This document shows, one piece after another, positions 52,591-63,755 of a DNA stretch of 64,000 nucleotides (within the stretch, counting starts at the first letter, position 1; every line of letters begins with the position of its first letter). The position numbers and the translations under genes were made by a program. Origin of the DNA: Molanna angustata (lineage: Eukaryota; Arthropoda; Insecta; Trichoptera; Molannidae); NCBI GenBank assembly GCA_963576475.1, contig OY754982.1, positions 2,809,909 to 2,873,908 of the forward strand, written 5' to 3'. The notes under the pieces are model-generated. The model worked only from the letters and a program-made list of their open reading frames with translations, made no database searches and was not told the DNA's origin.

Positions 52591-55500
52591 TTAGATAAGA
52601 TTGGTTATAGATTGAATAGATTGATTAACTAACCCTTTATATTCTGGCAATTGCGCAGGTACAATATAATCATCGCACCGTGGCCATCTGTCAACAGGTT
52701 CTAACAGCCACTCTGGACCGTTTATCCACAACGTATGACCAACTAATTCTTCTGGATATAATCCTCTAGATGCACAATCTGCTGGATTACATTGAGATCT
52801 CACATGAAACCATTTTCCATGAGGCACGTTTTCCCAAATACGTTCTATTCGATTTGCAACAAATAATTTTAATAGATATGATGGTGTTTTAAGCCACGAC
52901 AAAACAATACTAGAATCTGTGTACATATATACATCCTTTATAATAATTGCATCTTGAAATACAGATAAAGTATATTTAATTAATTTTGATAATAATAATG
53001 CACCACAGAGCTCCAAGCGTGGTATCGTTTGCATCTTTATTGGAGCAACCTTAGACTTGGCAGTCACCAGAGATATTTGTTTACTGTCCTCAGTAACCAA
53101 ATAACAAACAGCGCTATATCCGTCATTAGAGGCGTCAGAAAAGCCAACTAAATAACACTGACTATCAACGCTTGTTCCAAAAAACCTACTCAATTTAAAT
53201 TCCTCTAATAAAGACATTTGATCAACTATTTTATTCCACTGCACTTTCATGGATTCTGGAATAATATCATCCCATCGCAATTTCATTTTCCACAAATTTT
53301 GAATGAAACTTTTCAATAAAAATGTAAACGGAGTGATCCATCCTACAGGGTCATATACAGATGAAACGACCGATAGAATCATACGCTTTGTATATTTAAT
53401 ATCAATTTTCTTAACCTGATAACTAAAAACATCATTCACAAAATCCCATTTAATTCCTAATAATTTAATATGATTACTGTCTTCAGCAAAACAGATCACA
53501 CTGCTATCAGATTTATTAAAATCTTGAATAAATTCAGGACAGTTAGTTGCCCATTTTGACAATTCAAAACAACCACTTCGTAAAATAGAAATCAACTGAT
53601 CTCGTAAAATAATAGCATCTTCAATATTATGATCACCGCATATAATATCATCTACATATGTACTATTACGAAGAGCTTTAGCACCTAATGGGTATTTATC
53701 ACTTTCATCCAAAGCTAACTGATTTATTGTTTGAATTGCATTATAGGGTGAGCTTCCTAAACCATATGTCACAGTGCATAACTCATATTCTTTGACAGGT
53801 TGTGACGGATCTTCTCGCCACAATACATGCTGATATCTTCTATCTTCTTGCCTGATAGATATTTGTCTATACATTTTAGTTATGTCAGCAGAAAACCCGA
53901 TTTTATAGATTCTAAACTTTAACAATAATTCGATTATATCCTTTTGCAACTTTGGACCTACATGTAAATATTTGTTTAATGCACCAGTTGCGTTCGTATT
54001 AGAACTGCCATCAAAAACAACTCTCAATTTAGTAGATAAACTATCAGGTTTCAGAACACAGTGATGAGGAATATAATATACATTTGGATCGCCTTGTAAA
54101 GGAACTTCTTTCATGTGTCCTAACATCTCATATTCCTTCATGAACTTTGTATATTCAAGTTTAATTTCCAAATTATTACAAAATTGTCTTTCCATATTAG
54201 TTAATCTTTTAAGAGCAAAACCAAAAGTACCAACACATGGTACGTGAATATCTTTTTTATTTAATAAGAGCGGTACTACAAATCTACCATCGTCATTACG
54301 ATAATGTAAATCATTGTATAACTGAACACATTCCTCATCCGAATGTGACATTTTCCTACTACTTGATACTGTGTTTACCTCTTCTATTTCCCAAAACCCT
54401 TTTAATTTTTCATCTAACACATCAGATGATACAAAACATGTTAACAACTCATTGTTATCATGTACAAAATCTTGACCTAAAATTACAAACCCAAATATGG
54501 TCTCAAATGCATATAAATCTTCTGATAATTTTTTACAATTTCCTGTGAACAATTTTCCATACATGTCAGCACCTAATAATATATCAATATTACTGCTTTT
54601 CCAAAATTCATTATCTGCCAATTCTAAATCTTGAGTCAAAACTCTACACTGATGAGATAAATCTCTCCTAGGCAAGTTTGATGGAAGCGCATCCACCACT
54701 ACACTCTTTACAAATAGCGACTTGTTATATTTATTATTAAATAAACAAAATTGCATAGAACCCTTTACATCAATATTAGTAGAAGACAGCGTTGTCAATG
54801 ATACAGAATGCCCTTTTGTATAGAATCCTATATTCTTACAAAACTTCCCAGACATCAAAGTAACCTGACTTCCAGAATCAACTAAACACTTGGCCTTATA
54901 AAATTGCCCATCTTTTCCCTGGACATATCCTATAATTGTTCCTAATATCACTTGACCAATAGATTCATTACCCCGAATCCCTTTATGGCAGATACCTACT
55001 ACCGATGAATTATCAGTATGCAATAAAACATTATGTTTCCTATCACAAGTTTGACACTTTTTGTTAGACTTACAATCCTTTATCAGATGTTTTCCAAAAC
55101 AACAAAAACATAATTTCAATTTAGAGACAATATCCTTTCTCTCTGATACAGTTTTATTAATAAATGTGTCACAATTGTGTATCGTATGACTACCCTTACA
55201 CATATAGCATTCAAGTTGGCGAATATTACCTACAAACCCTTTGTCTGATTTATGATTATAATTATTACGCTTTACTTGTGAATTACTCTGACGTGAAAAT
55301 TTTAATACTTGCAATTGACTTCGAATTATTTCAAATATTCTATTTATTGAAGGAATTTCCTGAATATCTAATCTACTTTCCACTATTCGACGTGTAGATT
55401 CATCCAATTTATTAATAAATATAAATCCCCATACCTGATCTAACATTTTTTCACATATCATATTTGACAGAGCTAATATATTTTCATTAAATGTGTGATA

Positions 55501-56151
55501 TAATTCGCTTAATTGCCCTACATTTTCACCAACTAAAGATTTGCATTGAAACATTTTATTCATGTAATATTCAAATTGTAATCTTGTATTAGTATAATGT
55601 CCACACAATGTACTCCAAGCAATATTATAATTATCACTAATCAGTGGTAAATTAACAAATGTTGATGCAAATCCCTTTATGGACGTTCGCAAATAATGAA
55701 ATTTTTCTATGTCTGTATATCCAATATTATCATGAATCAATGACACAAACATGTCATGAAACGAATTCCAATTTTCGACGTTGGAATCAAAAACAGGTAA
55801 ATTTATTATAGGAGCTCTCTGAATTTTATTACATACATCAGTTGCATTTATTTTCACACCATTAGATAAACGATTTTTAATTCTCATTATTTCAAAATAC
55901 ATAATGTCACATTTCTGAATTATTTCACTCAATTCCTTTAATTCTGTATCACATTTGGTATCAGTATATATTCCAATCAAGCTGTCACTTAATTCATTGA
56001 CCAATTTATACCATTCGTCAACTCTCTGACATCTAGCTAAAAATATTTCATCTTGTTCAATATTTCCTTTTTCACACAGATCTCTTAATTCATATGTATT
56101 CCTAATTCTAGAAATAGCATTTAACATCCTTGCTTTAATGTTATCAGCCAT
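52591..56151 (-). CDS. BEL/Pao Gag-protease-RT-RNase H polyprotein
   Basis: 1,186 uninterrupted codons. Residues 1-300 are the Gag capsid-like part. Two or three cysteine/histidine knuckles lie at 315-378 (CYMCKGSH, CFCCFGKH, CQTCDRKH). The aspartic protease active site is DSG at 425-427. The reverse transcriptase spans about 640-900, with RVVFDGSS, ADITKMYRQI and catalytic YVDD at 832-835. RNase H-type sequence includes PRLELCGA and YTDSSIVLSWL. The protein ends at a TAA (52591-52593) in an imperfectly duplicated TTATAGATTGA-rich linker, one frame away from the integrase. ATG chosen as the first after the leader. Confidence 0.95.
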   Translation of the reverse strand: MADNIKARMLNAISRIRNTYELRDLCEKGNIEQDEIFLARCQRVDEWYKLVNELSDSLIGIYTDTKCDTELKELSEIIQKCDIMYFEIMRIKNRLSNGVKINATDVCNKIQRAPIINLPVFDSNVENWNSFHDMFVSLIHDNIGYTDIEKFHYLRTSIKGFASTFVNLPLISDNYNIAWSTLCGHYTNTRLQFEYYMNKMFQCKSLVGENVGQLSELYHTFNENILALSNMICEKMLDQVWGFIFINKLDESTRRIVESRLDIQEIPSINRIFEIIRSQLQVLKFSRQSNSQVKRNNYNHKSDKGFVGNIRQLECYMCKGSHTIHNCDTFINKTVSERKDIVSKLKLCFCCFGKHLIKDCKSNKKCQTCDRKHNVLLHTDNSSVVGICHKGIRGNESIGQVILGTIIGYVQGKDGQFYKAKCLVDSGSQVTLMSGKFCKNIGFYTKGHSVSLTTLSSTNIDVKGSMQFCLFNNKYNKSLFVKSVVVDALPSNLPRRDLSHQCRVLTQDLELADNEFWKSSNIDILLGADMYGKLFTGNCKKLSEDLYAFETIFGFVILGQDFVHDNNELLTCFVSSDVLDEKLKGFWEIEEVNTVSSSRKMSHSDEECVQLYNDLHYRNDDGRFVVPLLLNKKDIHVPCVGTFGFALKRLTNMERQFCNNLEIKLEYTKFMKEYEMLGHMKEVPLQGDPNVYYIPHHCVLKPDSLSTKLRVVFDGSSNTNATGALNKYLHVGPKLQKDIIELLLKFRIYKIGFSADITKMYRQISIRQEDRRYQHVLWREDPSQPVKEYELCTVTYGLGSSPYNAIQTINQLALDESDKYPLGAKALRNSTYVDDIICGDHNIEDAIILRDQLISILRSGCFELSKWATNCPEFIQDFNKSDSSVICFAEDSNHIKLLGIKWDFVNDVFSYQVKKIDIKYTKRMILSVVSSVYDPVGWITPFTFLLKSFIQNLWKMKLRWDDIIPESMKVQWNKIVDQMSLLEEFKLSRFFGTSVDSQCYLVGFSDASNDGYSAVCYLVTEDSKQISLVTAKSKVAPIKMQTIPRLELCGALLLSKLIKYTLSVFQDAIIIKDVYMYTDSSIVLSWLKTPSYLLKLFVANRIERIWENVPHGKWFHVRSQCNPADCASRGLYPEELVGHTLWINGPEWLLEPVDRWPRCDDYIVPAQLPEYKGLVNQSIQSITNLI

Positions 56152-56430
56152 TTTAAAACTTTAAACTTATACTTATAAACTATAATTGCATGCAAACACA
56201 AATTCACTGTATCAATAATAATGTGGTATTTTATTCTACCCGACTGCATTCACAATAATGTTATTAACATTAATATGGTACCTTATTATACCTCACAATA
56301 ATCACAAAATAATATTATGTGATAATTAATCACCATAATATTGTAACAAAATTGAGTACCTACAAATTACTATTTGAAACCACCGCAACATGCAGAATTC
56401 GCAACAAAGAACACAAAGAAAAACACTTCA

Positions 56431-56449
56431 AATTCGGTTAGAAGGGCCA
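56431..56449 (-). promoter_or_regulatory. Candidate primer-binding site of the BEL/Pao element
   Basis: Eight bases from the 5' LTR the minus strand reads TGGCCCTTCTAACCGAATT. TGG pairs with the CCA end of a tRNA and the rest would pair with its acceptor and T arm. I could not name the tRNA. Confidence 0.55.
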
Positions 56450-56457
56450 AAATATTA

Positions 56458-56722
56458 TGTAGAAAACATCTGGTGATGGGTATAAAAGATGGAAGGTAGT
56501 GGACTGTATTTTTAAACGATCTCACCGATGCTTCTATATTCCTGGTTCACTGATTATTTTTTATTTTACACACATCCACACGCAGTGGTCTTCAAACTTG
56601 TACTGGTTAATTTCTTTCTTGACACTTATTGTCACCCAAAATTATTTTGACAAGTGACAATTCTCATACATCGGTGAGGGGACAATGGCATGGAAAGGAT
56701 TTAAAGGAAATATGCTTCTACA
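56458..56722 (-). repeat. BEL/Pao 5' LTR
   Basis: Same length and ends as the 3' LTR, one substitution. It supplies the promoter for the minus-strand transcript. The TATAAAAG word inside it lies on the opposite strand and is unlikely to be the TATA box. Confidence 0.97.
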
Positions 56723-56727
56723 AATAC

Positions 56728-57430
56728 ACTATTCTGCGTTTCACTAAAAAGAGCTCTTCATGGTATAGCTGTCGCAAAATATATTGAGACATTTCGCCGA
56801 GAAAATTAAATTCCCCTAATCTCATATTTTAAACTCAATAGAAAGCAAATGAATTAAAATAAGCAAATGCATTCTCTTGGTTTCAATTTTCTCCTTCATT
56901 TGAACGATCTTTGACGGTTTCGACAGATAAACCTTGTCTTTGGTGAGTCCAAAAATAAAGAGGCCATTGACGACACCTCTTCGCCAAATAGTTGAATGAT
57001 GCTAAATATTGTTGTCCTCGCCACCACTCGTAATGGTTCTTCTTCCTTTGTGCAGAAACTGAGATCTGTCTATGCCGCTGAGTTGGTAGTCTCCTTTGAT
57101 GTGGATTCTCAACTATCACGCGACGGTTTCGGAGCTTGTGGAGATTAATAACGGCCTCTTGCAAAACTCTGAATGAACACACGAAGAACATACAAAGAGT
57201 CCGGAGAACTATAAAACCTTGCTGACTCTGCACTAAAAATCGCAAATAGAGCTGATCATACACTGATAATGAAGAGACCTGTAATCTCCATATCGTCGAA
57301 AATAATAGTTTTCTTCATTCTCAAATTGTTCACGGACACTTAGCATAACATTTCTTTGCAGAAAATTATCTAAGAAATTAATATAATATGTATACTTGTT
57401 TGGGACACCTTGTATATTATATTTGTGGTC
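56728..57430 (-). other. Right flank of BEL/Pao; possible old DNA transposon
   Basis: A 126-codon minus frame (57263-56883) with basic, tryptophan-rich sequence (HQRRLPTQRHRQISVSAQRK, YEWWRGQQYLA) is not recognised. Upstream on the same strand QFENEENYYFRRYG faintly recalls the region around the second catalytic aspartate of Tc/mariner proteins, but the aspartate is not there. The GGGACACCTTGT end near 57404 may pair with the one at about 50299. Confidence 0.3.
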
Positions 57431-57880
57431 AAATCTGGGATAGTCTCGCTGGTTACAATTGTCCAGAGTGTTCCCTCGTTGGAGTGTTAATAAGACACGC
57501 CCTTACCTTATACCGAAAGGCTGAGGTCAAGTGCGGCTAGGGTGACAATAATAATTATACCCAAAACGGGACGTTTATGTCTATAGCGGTCCAAGACGTG
57601 ACCAACTGTGTGACCTTCCTATCACTAATATACCAGGAGCCAGCGACTGCCGAATTCACGTTATAGTATAAAGACTGTATTTTTTGTGTTAAAGGGTATC
57701 ACAGCAGGTAACAACGATTGGATGTGAGATATGTGATATTGTGAGTACGACCGAGACAGCATGAGTGACTGATGTTATATATAAAGGTGTGTTGTGTGCC
57801 CGGCGTCTTTGACTTACTGCTGTCATTGTGTATATCTATTATATTGTATATTAATATATATTTCAAACATATAGGTATTT
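57431..57880 (+). other. Possible solo LTR or promoter-like stretch
   Basis: GC-richer than its surroundings, with TATATAAAGG (57778-57787) followed by GTGTGCCCGGCG and a T/A-rich run. It has the look of an LTR U3-R junction, but no terminal TG...CA pair or duplication was found. Confidence 0.25.
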
Positions 57881-58569
57881 TTCATGACACTTTGATATCA
57901 AAAACAGAAAAAAATGTTCTTAAACTCTAATACACAATCCAACAATCTCCTCCTCATTCACAAAAGATCCCTCCTCCTCATCCTGAAATATACTCGTTAA
58001 CTGTATATTGTGCATATCTTTATCTTTTGTTCTTTTTTATCAATCTTTTTAAATTTTCTTTTTTCTTTTATCTTGTATTTTTCAAATATGTTATCAATTA
58101 TTGTATTATCATTAATTTAAATTGAAGAAAGCACTTTTGGCTCAAGTTTTATACAGTGAATGTAATGTAAAAAAAATAAAAATGTTTTGATTATATGTAT
58201 TAATGATAATTTACTGAGTTTATTATCATCTCTACTTCACACCAACCAAAGATTTACATTGGATAATATGAACCTTGAGTTGTGGTGACATTCGTAGATA
58301 ACGGCGTTCAAAGTGTTGAAATTCTTTAATTTAACACTTTAGTTGTAAAGCTTAATATATGAAGGCGTATTTTTTTATATTTACTATGGAAGACTATTTG
58401 ACATCAGGTCTTCTATTTACAGAAACTTTGTTTTTACAGAACTTCTATTTACAGAAACGGGTTTTCACCAACCAAAGTGTTTGTAAATAGAGCACGTGTT
58501 TTTTAAGTCTTCTGTAGTACATATAAAAAATCACACTTTGTACCTAATATAACGCTTCATAGTATCAAT
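57881..58569. other. AT-rich intergenic DNA, no gene seen
   Basis: A CTTCTATTTACAGAAAC word occurs twice near 58408 and 58441 and an inverse GTTTGTAAATAGAGC follows at about 58477. No coding motif. Confidence 0.4.
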
Positions 58570-58720
58570 ACATACCATCGTGCCATGTCTTTAATGGGTA
58601 AGCAGAGAGAACCGAGCGCCATACTCCTCTATTTTTTCATACATACCTGACTTACTTTACATCCATTCATCGTCTCGTCGATTGTTCGAGCTTCTTATGT
58701 TTCCTTCATACTGTAACTGA
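58570..58720 (-). pseudogene. RTE 3' end remnant
   Basis: Plus strand ATACATACCATCGTGCCATG, GGGTAAGCAGAGAGAACCGA and GCGCCATACTCCTC are the inverse of the RTE end; ATCCATTCATCGTCTCGTCG is a degraded version of the CMNVDEA-coding segment. Tail truncated to a few TATG units. Confidence 0.8.
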
Positions 58721-59290
58721 GTGTTTATAAAGTGATTTATTTTTATTTGTTGGTAAATTCACAGAATATATAACATAACATTGTTCACATAATCTTTAAA
58801 ATATAAATACATTCCAATTACGAATTTACAACGAAATATTACAAATTTAATGCTTGATACAAAAAGTATTAGTAAATAAAATAAACTAAACTATGTTGAT
58901 AGAGGAAGTAACAATAACAATAAATCAATTTACAATCAAGTAAGCGAGAAGTTATAAATCCAATAATTATACAGAAAATAAATCATAACAAATTAAGTAA
59001 ATAAAAAAAGTAGAAAAATCAAGAGAAAAATCGAGATGCATTATCTTTCAAGATTTACGTCAGGAATTTCATCATGTATAAAAGATATGAAAAAAAGAAA
59101 AAAAAATCCAACACTCAAAGGCGTTATCTCACAAAGCTACAACTACTCAGGGTTCATATAATCCAATTGTAGTTTCCTGCGGTTGTATCTTTTTACAGAA
59201 AAAAAATCAGCCTTTATTCTATGACATATAAGTCTGGCCTATACAATATAACGATAGTATGGCAGTCGTTGGCTCTTAGGTACGTTCTCT
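58721..59290 (-). other. Possible LINE 3' untranslated remnant
   Basis: It begins with a T-rich TTATTTTTATTTGTTGG and AATTCACAGAATAT, reminiscent of the I-element 3' end on the minus strand (TTTATATTTATTAGGCAATT at 31405), but no coding sequence can be followed upstream. Confidence 0.3.
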
Positions 59291-61834
59291 TCTATAACAT
59301 TAGGAATTAATTTTATTTTTAGTATTGGTACATTTTTTTAGTATTTTTTATGGCAATATTGGATAAAGCGGAGTTAATTTGATCAGCCCGTTTCAATTAT
59401 TAAATTACAACTGAATTGAAAAGCTTAGATTGTCTTTATATTTAATTAATCAACTACCTTTGTAGAATTGTAACGTTATTTTGCCTGTATTCACGTCTCA
59501 TTTTATAAATGTCATTCATTAGTCTTAACACATTTCTTACAATTTTATATACTAAGGATTTCTAAAAATTGAATTAAACTTACAATATTTATTTCTTTAA
59601 GGGGGCAAATAACCCTAAATACCCCAATTTCAAATCAAATTCCTCAAATATGTTAATAAGTGTTTTTCTAGAAAAAATACTTTTGGTATTTCTAACATTT
59701 CTCTAGTGAATGTTTGTCACACAATTTTAAAATTCAGCCTAAATTTCCCTGAAAAGTATTACAAATATCCTTTTTTACAGCATTTTTTTAAATAACTCCA
59801 TAACTATGTGTCGTGGAGAAATAAATCTTTTATAAGCTTAAAGAATGCATAAAATCAAAGTGAATGACCGATAAAGTTTTTTCATTTCAAGTCTGATTTG
59901 TTCTTAGATCAACAAATTTTAGGTTTCCGACAATTTAAATCACGCATAAACCTTTTTTTTTGCGCACGCGATAGTTACCCTTACTAACAAGTTATTTTGC
60001 GGCTTTAACATATCATGTTTTCAGTCACTAGATTTAGCGTTATATGTCCTATCAAATTTTCTTCGACAAGGTACCTTTTTTTTCACTATTTTATTTTTTT
60101 TAAATTTGCGCATTTGTATAATTGAGCTGATCTCTGTAAATTTTTAATGCTATTTGTTGTGGTTTTGAGTGATGGTTTGAATTCAAAAAATCTTTGGAAA
60201 TTTGTCTTCTTGGATGGAAAAAAAAACATAATTATGTTTTTCTTATTATAAGATTTGCAATGTTTTGGACCATGAATGATTGGCATATTTTTTGTCCAAA
60301 TCGAATCGCTTCATGGTCGCAGTGAATCCCCTTTTTGATGGTCATTCGAGATAGGACTCTCTGAGCGCAGGTCATTTTCTGCCCCTTAATAAGGAATTCT
60401 CTCTTGAGTAATGGCACCAGCAGGACTCGAATTCTCTGATCCTAAACCCGTCCTTATCGTTCTTCCTTCCCCGCTCTTCCAATCTTCTCATTCGGCAGTA
60501 ATAAACGCGGTCTGTTTACCGTCGGCATTTTTATCGTTTACATCAAAACGAAATAATAAATTATTATTTGAACACGAACAGAAAAATCGTAGTATCTGTA
60601 TCTGCGTTAAACATAACAGGAATAAACAAAAAAAAACATGATTTCATTTTACGATCTTTTCTGGCACTGTTTTGAAACTGAGATACACGTGTAACAAAAA
60701 ATAATACTTTTTATATTATTTAATAATGAAATATAATATGCTCATATACCACCCCAAATAAAATACATTTATTATTAATGATTGTCCTTGATTTTAGTAA
60801 TCTTACCCACTTGATATCACCAACCCAAAAATATTATAATTTCATTAATTTTATTGTGGAAGAAAATACCTTATAAATTATTTTTAATAAATAGTTCTTT
60901 ATCATTATTTCTACTGTATCTTTCGATTTTTTCGTATTTTTTATTCATTTTTTTTTTGAAAAATGGGGATCGTACAAATGAAATAATAACAATTTAATAC
61001 ATTAGGTAAATAACATAAGTATTGTAACTTAATCAGCCCAACTTTAATTCCATGTTACATGTAGGTACTCCTTGCTGGTAACAAAACAATGAATTATTCT
61101 TGTCTATTGTGGCTCCTGAAAAGGGTCCTGGACATACAGAATATGTCCAAGACCTGATTCATTATTGATTCTGAGCAGTGTTAGTATTTTTTTTTGTCTA
61201 AAAATAACGTTGAGGTGTGCCTTGTTCGTTTGTTTGATATGCTGATTTGGTATTCAGAAGGTCTGTACAGTGAATATTATAGTTTGTTATGTCACAAAGC
61301 AAGTGAGTGACAAAAAAAATGCATAGCACAAAAAGTAGCTCTTGAGCCCTGTAATCGACGGATGAGAATAGAAGATTCACACTCGTGGACTGTCATTAAC
61401 ATCAGATCTTTTTAAATGTAAAGCATCAAAGGTGTGACCAAGATCTCAGTAAAACATAAAATGGGAATCTACCAATATTAAGGAACCATAATTATGACAG
61501 AACTTCTTGAAGGCTTTAAAATAGTTCTTCGAGATTATATTCACATAATTATAAAATTGATTATTATCTTTTCATGGCCGAAATTGAAAAATTGTGTCTT
61601 TTTAAATCAGATAATGGGAATAAATTTGGGCACCAACCACTACACAACACGAATTTAATAGAACTTATCTATTTTTTATATTTATTTCTTTACTCAGCAA
61701 CAAACAGGTACAACTACTTAAAACAATAACATTATGGTAATATGACATAAGTAAAATATGTAGTGCACCAATTATGTGTTGCCTGTTACATAATATAATA
61801 CACACATAATTATAATTTTAACATATTTATTTAT
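59291..61834. other. Long AT-rich stretch, no gene recognised
   Basis: The longest unassigned stretch. At 60232-60440 a GC-richer patch has two short overlapping frames of no known family and a tRNA-B-box-like word (GAATTCGAGTCC on the minus strand), not enough for a SINE call. No inverted repeats, LINE motifs or splice-compatible exons stood out elsewhere. Confidence 0.4.
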
Positions 61835-62053
61835 TTATTTAATATTGCTTCTTGGCCAACTAACAGGTACTATGTCAAATATTAATTTAACACGCACCCA
61901 ATAACAAGTTGCCACATTCTGGAGACTACGATATTAATCGTCTCACAGATCCAGACTGAAAACACAATTAAAAACTGTCTCCACCGGGAATCGAACCCGG
62001 GACCTTTGGCTCAGCAGTCAGATATCTAACCAACTGAGCCACGAAGGCCGACA
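61835..62053 (-). mobile_element. SINE-2 copy, full length
   Basis: Reference copy. The head on the minus strand starts GGCCTTCGTGGCTCAGTTGG with a matching A box; B box GGTTCGATTCC; junction CGGTGGAGACAG; body with AACTTGTTATTGGGTGCG; tail of AAATAAAT repeats. The 5' and 3' acceptor halves do not pair, so it is a SINE rather than a tRNA gene. Confidence 0.92.
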
Positions 62054-62087
62054 TATAACATGAAATAATAAAAATCGGGAGGGAAAG

Positions 62088-62243
62088 GAAAGGAGAGAAA
62101 AGAAAGGAAAGAAAAGAAAAGAAAAGAAAAGACAAGACAAGACAAGACAAGAAAAGAAAAGAAAAGAAAAGAAAAGAAAAGTAAAGAAAAGAAAAGAAAA
62201 GAAAAGAAAAGAAAAGAAAAGAAAAGAAAAGAAAAGAAAAGAT
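62088..62243 (+). repeat. (AAAAG)n pentanucleotide array
   Basis: About 150 bp of AAAAG with AAAGG and AAGAC variants, adjoining a full SINE-2. Serine/phenylalanine-rich frames across it on the minus strand are artefacts. Confidence 0.95.
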
Positions 62244-62382
62244 AAGTAATTCAAGATGTGTATTCAAGATGTATAATAATTCAAGATGTGTAGAGATGCA
62301 AAGCGGCGGAAAGGTGTAAACGTTTACTGTCGAATTGCAGTTTTTTAACACCAATCAGTGTTGGTACACAGAAAACGATTTT

Positions 62383-62880
62383 CAACTAGTTTCATGTAAC
62401 ACATGAGATCTTACTGTCGATGGCGATTGTATGCATAATTGAAGAATACGTACCGAAATATAAATACTTAATATACATACATATTTTAAGATATTTTGTT
62501 TTCTATATAAAACATGTAGGTATATACATACATATGTTAGGATAGGATAGTATGGAGGTCAGTCGGTTTTTCCTACCCAGAATATGAAAACAGCATGATG
62601 TATGTTTATAGATTAAGTAGGTATCAAACTATTGTGTGAGATATTGTGAAGTGTATACTGCCTTACAAATTGTATGAAACGATGTCGTTATTTAATTAAA
62701 TTTTTGTACAAAAATTGTTAAAAAAAATGGGATGTACTTCTGCAATGTTCAAATTTTTAATAGAAAATTAAATGATCTAGTTTCGGTGTTTTTATTGGCA
62801 GATAAACACATAAATTTATCATATTAATATGTTTAATATAATTAAATTCTCTGGAACGATTCGACAGTTGGTTAAATTCC
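62383..62880 (+). repeat. Family A, copy in tandem (first)
   Basis: Left end ACTAGTTTCATGTAACACA, the GTAGGTATATACATAC block, CTACCCAGAATATG, GAAACGATGTCG, then directly the right end AACGATTCGACAGTTGG. It lacks the CA-array middle. The next copy starts 28 bp later. Confidence 0.8.
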
Positions 62881-62907
62881 TGAAGTCAAACCGTTTTTTT
62901 AATACTA

Positions 62908-63354
62908 GTTGCATGTAACACATGAGATCCAACTGTCGATAGCGATAGTATGTATAGTTGAAGAATATGTACCAAACTATAAACCCATAGATACAAATTA
63001 TTGAATATTTTCAGATATTTTGTTTTCTATACAACATATGTAGGTATGTATGTCAAGATAGGATAGTATGGAGGAAGATCCTTTTTCCTACCCAGAATAT
63101 GCAAATAGCATGATGGTATGTATGTATGTTTGGAGATGAAGTATCAAACTATTAAGTCTTCTTACATATTGTGTATAGGCGACTGCCATACAAAATGTAT
63201 GAAGCGATGTCGTCACTAAATTCAATTTTTAAAAAAATTGTTATAAAATAGGCCTGTAACTGTTTATATATTCTGAAATTTTAGGCTCTGTAAATTGAGC
63301 GGATCAAAAGTTATAAGGGGGGGACGGACACACACACAGACACACAGACACACA

Positions 63355-63405
<51 letters not shown>

Positions 63406-63610
63406 ACGAAATGTTCTACTCCGAATTCTGAGTAAATCCGTGTATGGAACATATATGCTGCGAAGCCTCTAAGTTGGTGTTTTTTGACTTCAAAGTTGGA
63501 AATGCCGTGAAAAAAGTAGACCTCTCCATACAATTCTCGCGTATTCTGGCTTGATACATTGTCGATTTGTTAAGAGAACAAAGTTCTCCTGAACAAATCG
63601 ACAGTTGGAA
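62908..63610 (+). repeat. Family A, copy in tandem (second), complete
   Basis: Runs from ACTAGTTGCATGTAACACA to CAAATCGACAGTTGGA. TCCAACTGTCGA near the left end is the inverse of TCGACAGTTGGA at the right end. The internal order is GTAGGTATGTATGTCA, the GATGGTATGTATGTATG block, GTCGTCACTAAATTC, TTGAGCGGATCAAAAG, a G7 run, the CA array and GCCTCTAAGTTGG. A GAGAAC/GTTCTC hairpin lies 25 bp from the right end. No protein. Confidence 0.85.
63316..63403 (+). repeat. (CA)n array inside family A
   Basis: About 88 bp of CA with GACA interruptions, placed directly after the GGGGGGGACGGA run as in the other family A copies. Confidence 0.95.
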
Positions 63611-63755
63611 TATTACCGCGTAACTAACAGGTACCATGTCAAGTTATGGAGACTTACGAAATTACAATTATAAACTGTGTCCTAGCCGGGAATCAAAATC
63701 GGGATCTTTGTCCCAGGAATCAGATATCCAACCATCTGAGCCACAAGGGCTGAAA
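63608..63755 (-). mobile_element. SINE-2 copy, shortened body
   Basis: On the minus strand: AGCCCTTGTGGCTCAGATGG head, degraded B box, GGACACAGTTTATAATTG, then body with about 40 bp deleted (the AACTTGTTATTGGG segment is missing) and GGTACCTGTTAGTTACGCGG end. It abuts the right end of family A. Confidence 0.8.

Larger units (their letters stand above)
50460..56722 (-). mobile_element. Complete BEL/Pao LTR retrotransposon, 6.3 kb
   Basis: Two 265-bp LTRs (TGTAGAAAAC...TGCTTCTACA) differ at a single base and AATAC repeats outside both (50455-50459, 56723-56727). The minus strand holds a primer-binding site next to the 5' LTR, a Gag-protease-RT-RNase H frame and an integrase frame, in the usual BEL/Pao order. 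No envelope-like gene is present. One-base LTR divergence indicates a recent insertion. The frames are separated by stops in the RNase H/integrase linker, the only visible defect. Confidence 0.97.

Noticed and set aside
52530..52600. Programmed -1 frameshift between the BEL/Pao RNase H and integrase
   Set aside because: The A/T-run that could be slippery lies downstream of the first frame's stop codon, so ribosomes would not reach it in that frame.
57778..57787. TATATAAAGG as a host gene promoter
   Set aside because: No downstream exon with a recognisable start or domain; at best an LTR-like remnant.
61980..62053. tRNA-like sequence with good A and B boxes
   Set aside because: Acceptor halves do not pair, the anticodon arm is degraded, and at least six other copies with the same downstream body exist.
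61968..62354. Serine/phenylalanine-rich frame
   Set aside because: It spans the AAAAG array and the SINE-2 head.
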